A stretch of 34,807 bases of DNA from Fibrobacter sp. Lineage in GTDB: Bacteria; Fibrobacterota; Fibrobacteria; Fibrobacterales; Fibrobacteraceae. A program made the position numbers and the translations under genes. Positions within the stretch are counted from its first letter, which is position 1. Every line of letters starts with the position of its first letter. Below are positions 31,578 to 34,807 of the stretch, one piece after another. The notes below the pieces were generated by a model. It saw only the letters and a list, made by a program, of their open reading frames with translations. It did not search any database and was not told the origin of the DNA. The stretch covers positions 1 to 34,807 of the forward strand of contig JAKSIB010000034.1 of NCBI GenBank assembly GCA_024399065.1, read 5' to 3'.

Positions 31578-33718
31578 TGGAACTTAAAGGATCCGTAAAG
31601 TCCATCACTTTTCATAGCCCGCAGAATGGATTCACCGTTTTGCGGCTAAACGATGCAGAATCCAAAAAGGTGGTGATCGTTACAGGCACCTTCCCCGAAT
31701 TCAATGTGGGCGAACAGCTGAAACTTGAAGGAGAATGGGGGCATCATCCGAAATATGGTCCTCAGTTCAAGGCAAGCAGTTTTGAGCTCATCGCTGCAGC
31801 CGACGACGGCGATATCGTCACTTATCTCGGTAGCGGAATTTGCCCCGGTGTAGGCCCCAAGACCGCTCAGAACATTTACGACGTTTTCGGCGAACAGACT
31901 TTTGATATTCTGGACAATCATCCGGAAATTTTCCGCAGCAAAAAAATCAAGGGATTGTCCGCCTCCAAGGTGGAGATTTTCCTTGCCCGCTGGCAGGAAA
32001 CCCGTCATAGCCGCGACACCATGATGTTCCTGTACAGCCACGATATTACCGGCAGCATCGCCAAAAAGCTGTGGCAGAAATTCGGTCAAGGGACCATCGA
32101 GAAAATTCACGAAAACCCCTACATGCTGTGCGAGGAAATCTTCGGCATCGGTTTTCTGAAAGCGGACGAAATCGCCATGAAGGTGGGGATTCCTAAGGAT
32201 AGCCCGACGCGTTTACAGGAAGCACTACTTTACACGCTGCAGGAAGCGTCCATGAGTGACGGGCACACGTTCCTGCCCAAGGACCAACTGCTGTCCCGCA
32301 CCATCCGGAATCTCCGCTTGGAGATGGAAGACGAAGATTCCATCAATCGCTTGCTGGACATATTTGAAAGGACTTGCAACAATGAGCGGATCCGTCGTGT
32401 TGGCGACGACTGTTTCCATCCCCAATTGTTCAATGCGGAACAGCGTATTGCTGACAACATTTCTCGCCGTTTTTTGACGAACGATTTACCCATGGAAGGC
32501 TTCGACCACGCCCTGGTAGACTGGGAACGAGAGCATCATTTCGCCTTCGACCCAGTCCAGCGCGAAGCAATCAGCAAGGCGTTGAGCCACAAGATTTTCA
32601 TTATCACAGGTGGTCCCGGCACAGGCAAGACCACCATCCTAAAGGGCATTATTCACCTGGCCCGCAAAATGGATGAGTCCATTTGCCTCGCCGCCCCCAC
32701 AGGCCGCGCAGCAAAGCGCATGAGCGAAGTCTGCGGAGAAAAGGCTAGCACCATCCACCGCCTTCTGGAAGTGGATCCCGTTTCCCACAAGTTCAAGAAG
32801 AACTCCGACAACAAGATTCAATGCAAGCTCTTGATTGTGGACGAATTCAGTATGGTGGACACATGGCTCGCCGCCTCCCTCCTTGATGCGGTCAGTTTCC
32901 AGACCCGAATTGTTCTTGTAGGCGACGCAGACCAGTTACCAAGCGTTGGCCCAGGCAATGTCCTCAACGACCTCCTCCGCTGTCCGAAAATTCCCAGCGT
33001 CCGCCTGCAGCACGTGTTCCGCCAGGCCGGCGGTAACGACATCGCAGACAAGGCCTCCAAAATTAATCAGGGCATCGTGCCCTCCCCTCCCGACGGACCC
33101 AACTTCCATTTCATGCCCTACAACGATCCGGACGAAGCCCGCACTATCCTGCAGCAGCTCATCGCCTCCGGAGTCAAGAGCAAACTGGACATCGACCTGA
33201 AGGAACAATTGCAGATCCTTTGCCCCATGCGTAAAGGACCCCTGGGCATTTTCGAACTGAACACGTTCCTGCAGGATTTGCTGAATCCGGACGCACCCCG
33301 CACAAAAATCGCAGGCACCAACTGGAGCGTAGGCGACCGCGTGATGCAAATGAAAAACAACTACGAAAAGAGCGTCTTCAACGGCGACGTAGGCATCATC
33401 TGGCGCATCAGCAAGGACAAGAAAATCACAGTCTTTTTCGACGACAAGAACGTGGATTACGAGGACGACGAAATCGAGGAACTTTCCCTCGCCTACGCCA
33501 GCACCATCCACAAGAGCCAAGGCAGCGAATACCCCGCCGTCATCGTCATTCTAGACAGCAGCCACTACGTCATGTTGCAGCGCAACTTGATCTACACCGC
33601 CATCACCCGCGCCAAAGGCCACGTGTGGATTCTTTCGGCACCAGGCGCCTTCTACCAAGCCGTACGAAACAGCAGAAGCAACAAACGTTTCACCCGCCTC
33701 ACCGAGCGCCTTTCCTAA
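31577..33718 (+). CDS. recD2: ATP-dependent RecD2-type DNA helicase
   Basis: Superfamily 1B 5'-3' helicase of the RecD2 type, found without RecBC and linked to DNA repair. The 713-residue product has the N-terminal OB-like region (GSVKSITFHSPQNGFTVLRL), then helix-hairpin-helix segments including GSGICPGVGPKTAQNIYDVF near 85-104 and EIFGIGFLKADEIAMKVGI. The helicase core carries Walker A GGPGTGKT (345-352), motif II LIVDEFSM (419-426), motif III GDADQLPSVGPG and the late motif STIHKSQGSEYPAV. It begins one base inside the cstA stop, implying translational coupling. No RecB or RecC is encoded nearby. Confidence 0.94.
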   Translation: MELKGSVKSITFHSPQNGFTVLRLNDAESKKVVIVTGTFPEFNVGEQLKLEGEWGHHPKYGPQFKASSFELIAAADDGDIVTYLGSGICPGVGPKTAQNIYDVFGEQTFDILDNHPEIFRSKKIKGLSASKVEIFLARWQETRHSRDTMMFLYSHDITGSIAKKLWQKFGQGTIEKIHENPYMLCEEIFGIGFLKADEIAMKVGIPKDSPTRLQEALLYTLQEASMSDGHTFLPKDQLLSRTIRNLRLEMEDEDSINRLLDIFERTCNNERIRRVGDDCFHPQLFNAEQRIADNISRRFLTNDLPMEGFDHALVDWEREHHFAFDPVQREAISKALSHKIFIITGGPGTGKTTILKGIIHLARKMDESICLAAPTGRAAKRMSEVCGEKASTIHRLLEVDPVSHKFKKNSDNKIQCKLLIVDEFSMVDTWLAASLLDAVSFQTRIVLVGDADQLPSVGPGNVLNDLLRCPKIPSVRLQHVFRQAGGNDIADKASKINQGIVPSPPDGPNFHFMPYNDPDEARTILQQLIASGVKSKLDIDLKEQLQILCPMRKGPLGIFELNTFLQDLLNPDAPRTKIAGTNWSVGDRVMQMKNNYEKSVFNGDVGIIWRISKDKKITVFFDDKNVDYEDDEIEELSLAYASTIHKSQGSEYPAVIVILDSSHYVMLQRNLIYTAITRAKGHVWILSAPGAFYQAVRNSRSNKRFTRLTERLS

Positions 33719-33727
33719 TTTTGAAAT

Positions 33728-34327
33728 ATGGAAAATCAAAACGAGCCTCGAAGCCTGGATTTGGAACAAAGCTTCCCCGTGGAAAATTCCACAAGGAAGT
33801 CAAAAGTTCGTTCCGAACACGACAACAAATCCGGCGAACCATCCGACAAGATTTATGACCAGAAATCCTGGGAAAAGTTCTGCAAAAATTCCTCGAACAT
33901 GACCGACGAAGAACGTCAGCAGGAATTCGTCAAGCATGTAGTTGGGAACCCCTTCGCCAAGAAAGTCATCGGCAAGGGCGGTCCCGACAAGAACGCCACC
34001 TACATCGGCATTCTCGCCACATTGTTCGGATACCTTGGTGTTCACGACCTGAACTGTGGCAACATCAAGGCCGGCATCATCAAGCTGGTTTGCACCCTTT
34101 CTTGTGTGCTGTCTCCCGTTGCCATGATCCTGAACATTATGGATCTGTACAAATTGGGCAACGGCACCTATACCGCCAAGAACGGCATTGAAATCGGCAA
34201 GGCCCCCTGGTGCAAAATCGTCGCCGTCGTAGAAACCATTTTGCTTGTAGCAAGCTTCGTAGGAATTTTCTACGTCGTAGCGCAACTCACCGAAGCCACC
34301 GCCATATTTTTCGCAAGCCAACGATAG
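33728..34327 (+). CDS. TM2-domain membrane protein
   Basis: A 199-residue protein with a polar, charged N-terminal region of about 85 residues and a TM2 domain (about 90-143). The two helices of the domain are GILATLFGYLGVHDLNCG with KAGIIKLV, and SCVLSPVAMILNIMDLYKLG; the pattern G-x-x-G-x-H-x-x-x-x-G then D-x-x is the TM2 signature. A third helix lies near 164-185. TM2 proteins are of unknown function. The start lies 9 bases after recD2, so it may belong to the cstA-recD2 transcript. No ribosome binding site is visible. A terminator follows. Confidence 0.88.
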   Translation: MENQNEPRSLDLEQSFPVENSTRKSKVRSEHDNKSGEPSDKIYDQKSWEKFCKNSSNMTDEERQQEFVKHVVGNPFAKKVIGKGGPDKNATYIGILATLFGYLGVHDLNCGNIKAGIIKLVCTLSCVLSPVAMILNIMDLYKLGNGTYTAKNGIEIGKAPWCKIVAVVETILLVASFVGIFYVVAQLTEATAIFFASQR

Positions 34328-34356
34328 GTAGCCTACATTCACAAAACTTTGCGAAT

Positions 34357-34393
34357 AAAAAGAGCCCCGCCTCCAATGAGACGGGGTTCTTTA
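34357..34393. terminator. Bidirectional terminator after the TM2 gene
   Basis: CCCCG and CTC pair with GAG and CGGGG across one mismatch around a CAAT loop (hairpin 34361-34390). T-rich sequence follows on the plus strand, and an A-rich tract lies before it. Confidence 0.75.
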
Positions 34394-34465
34394 AGTTTAG
34401 GCTAGATCCTGTTCCTTCGAACCTAAGAATTGCAAGGAACTAAAGTTCCAACAATTCTATATCGA

Positions 34466-34528
34466 CTTCGGCGCGAAGCGCCTCCGCTCAGGATGACATG
34501 CTAGAGATGGGCGCTGAGCCCGCCGAAG
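34466..34528. repeat. Nested inverted repeat in the recD2/TM2-carB gap
   Basis: CTTCGGCG (34466-34473) and CGCCGAAG (34521-34528) are perfect inverted repeats. Inside them GCTCAG (34486-34491) pairs with CTGAGC (34514-34519). The 269-base gap at 34328-34596 has no recognisable gene. Confidence 0.55.
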
Positions 34529-34541
34529 CACCGCATCACCT

Positions 34542-34555
34542 TTCGTCTCTCGTCT
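34542..34555. repeat. Heptamer pair, CTCGTCT family
   Basis: Two tandem 7-base units, TTCGTCT and CTCGTCT. They match the unit of the four-copy array upstream of glgE (9117-9144). Confidence 0.5.
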
Positions 34556-34596
34556 GTAGCGAGTCGCAAAGCGACGCAGCGTTCTCACGTCTAGTC

Positions 34597-34807
34597 TTAA
34601 ACTTCTTCAATAGAAGCGTGATACTCTTGCAGAGACTTCACTTCGCCCTTGCCAGCCTTGGCGGCGGCAATGCCCTTGACGGTGTCGAGAGCGGCGGCCA
34701 GGGTGGTGATGTAAGGAGTCATGTACTTGATGGCAGCCTTACGGATGGCGCTTTCATCGGCAACAGCGTCGCGGCGAGCCCACGGGGTGTTGATGATGAG
34801 GTTCACC
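34597..34807 (-). CDS. carB: Carbamoyl-phosphate synthase large subunit, C-terminal fragment
   Basis: The minus-strand frame enters from beyond the window and ends at TAA 34597-34599. The visible 69-70 residues match the end of the methylglyoxal-synthase-like allosteric domain of CarB: VNLIINTPWARRDAVADES, then IRKAAIKYMTPYITTLAAAL and the terminal GEVKSLQEYHASIEE. CarB joins glutamine-derived ammonia, bicarbonate and ATP to make carbamoyl phosphate for arginine and pyrimidine synthesis. More than 90% of the protein lies outside the window, so a stand-alone MGS-type protein cannot be formally excluded, but the SLQEYH ending is characteristic of CarB. Confidence 0.9.
   Translation of the reverse strand, partial: VNLIINTPWARRDAVADESAIRKAAIKYMTPYITTLAAALDTVKGIAAAKAGKGEVKSLQEYHASIEEV

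Overview
The window looks like a chromosomal segment of a Fibrobacter-type bacterium (phylum Fibrobacterota). Two proteins belong to families named for Fibrobacter succinogenes paralogues: a TIGR02147/DUF4423 protein at 10483-11331 and a FISUMP-domain protein at 26339-27061. The segment is Gram-negative in character (Wza/Wzb/Wzc export core, outer-membrane barrels, lipoproteins), has moderate GC and is densely packed. Both ends cut a gene: phosphoglycerate kinase on the left and the carbamoyl-phosphate synthase large subunit on the right. No phage, transposase, CRISPR array or integrase was seen.

Layout. 1-7.1 kb: pgk, an unknown acidic membrane protein overlapping folB, a spoVG-comM operon behind a consensus sigma-54 promoter, a CBM9-like protein, an acyl-ACP thioesterase and a DUF1653-GNAT fusion. 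7.1-9.1 kb: a GlgE-type maltosyltransferase with a palindromic repeat at its 3' end. 9.2-12.2 kb: a TIGR02147 gene coupled to a lipoprotein with a carbohydrate-binding-like C-terminus, a second GNAT enzyme and tRNA-Leu(CAG). 12.2-15.7 kb: a three-gene envelope operon of mostly unknown function and a divergent YwqK/MORN-repeat lipoprotein. 15.7-16.7 kb: pheS. 16.9-23.6 kb: polysaccharide synthesis and export in two minus-strand transcription units, wzc-rfbA-rfbC and wzb-wza-manC. 23.7-27.1 kb: a Ski2-like DUF3516 helicase converging on the FISUMP gene, which has a second consensus sigma-54 promoter. 27.3-34.3 kb: nadA, two outer-membrane-like proteins, cstA coupled to recD2, and a TM2 protein.

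How the genes fit together. The capsule/EPS block supplies GDP-mannose (ManC), dTDP-glucose (RfbA) and dTDP-4-keto-rhamnose epimerisation (RfbC), and the Wza channel, Wzc kinase and Wzb phosphatase. Glycosyltransferases, flippase and polymerase are absent and must lie elsewhere. GlgE points to alpha-glucan metabolism from maltose-1-phosphate. The strongest unexplained signals are regulatory. Two sigma-54 promoters match the consensus exactly, one with a nested palindrome upstream. Three families of 7-bp tandem repeats each occur at two intergenic sites, five of the six within about 105 bp upstream of a start codon.
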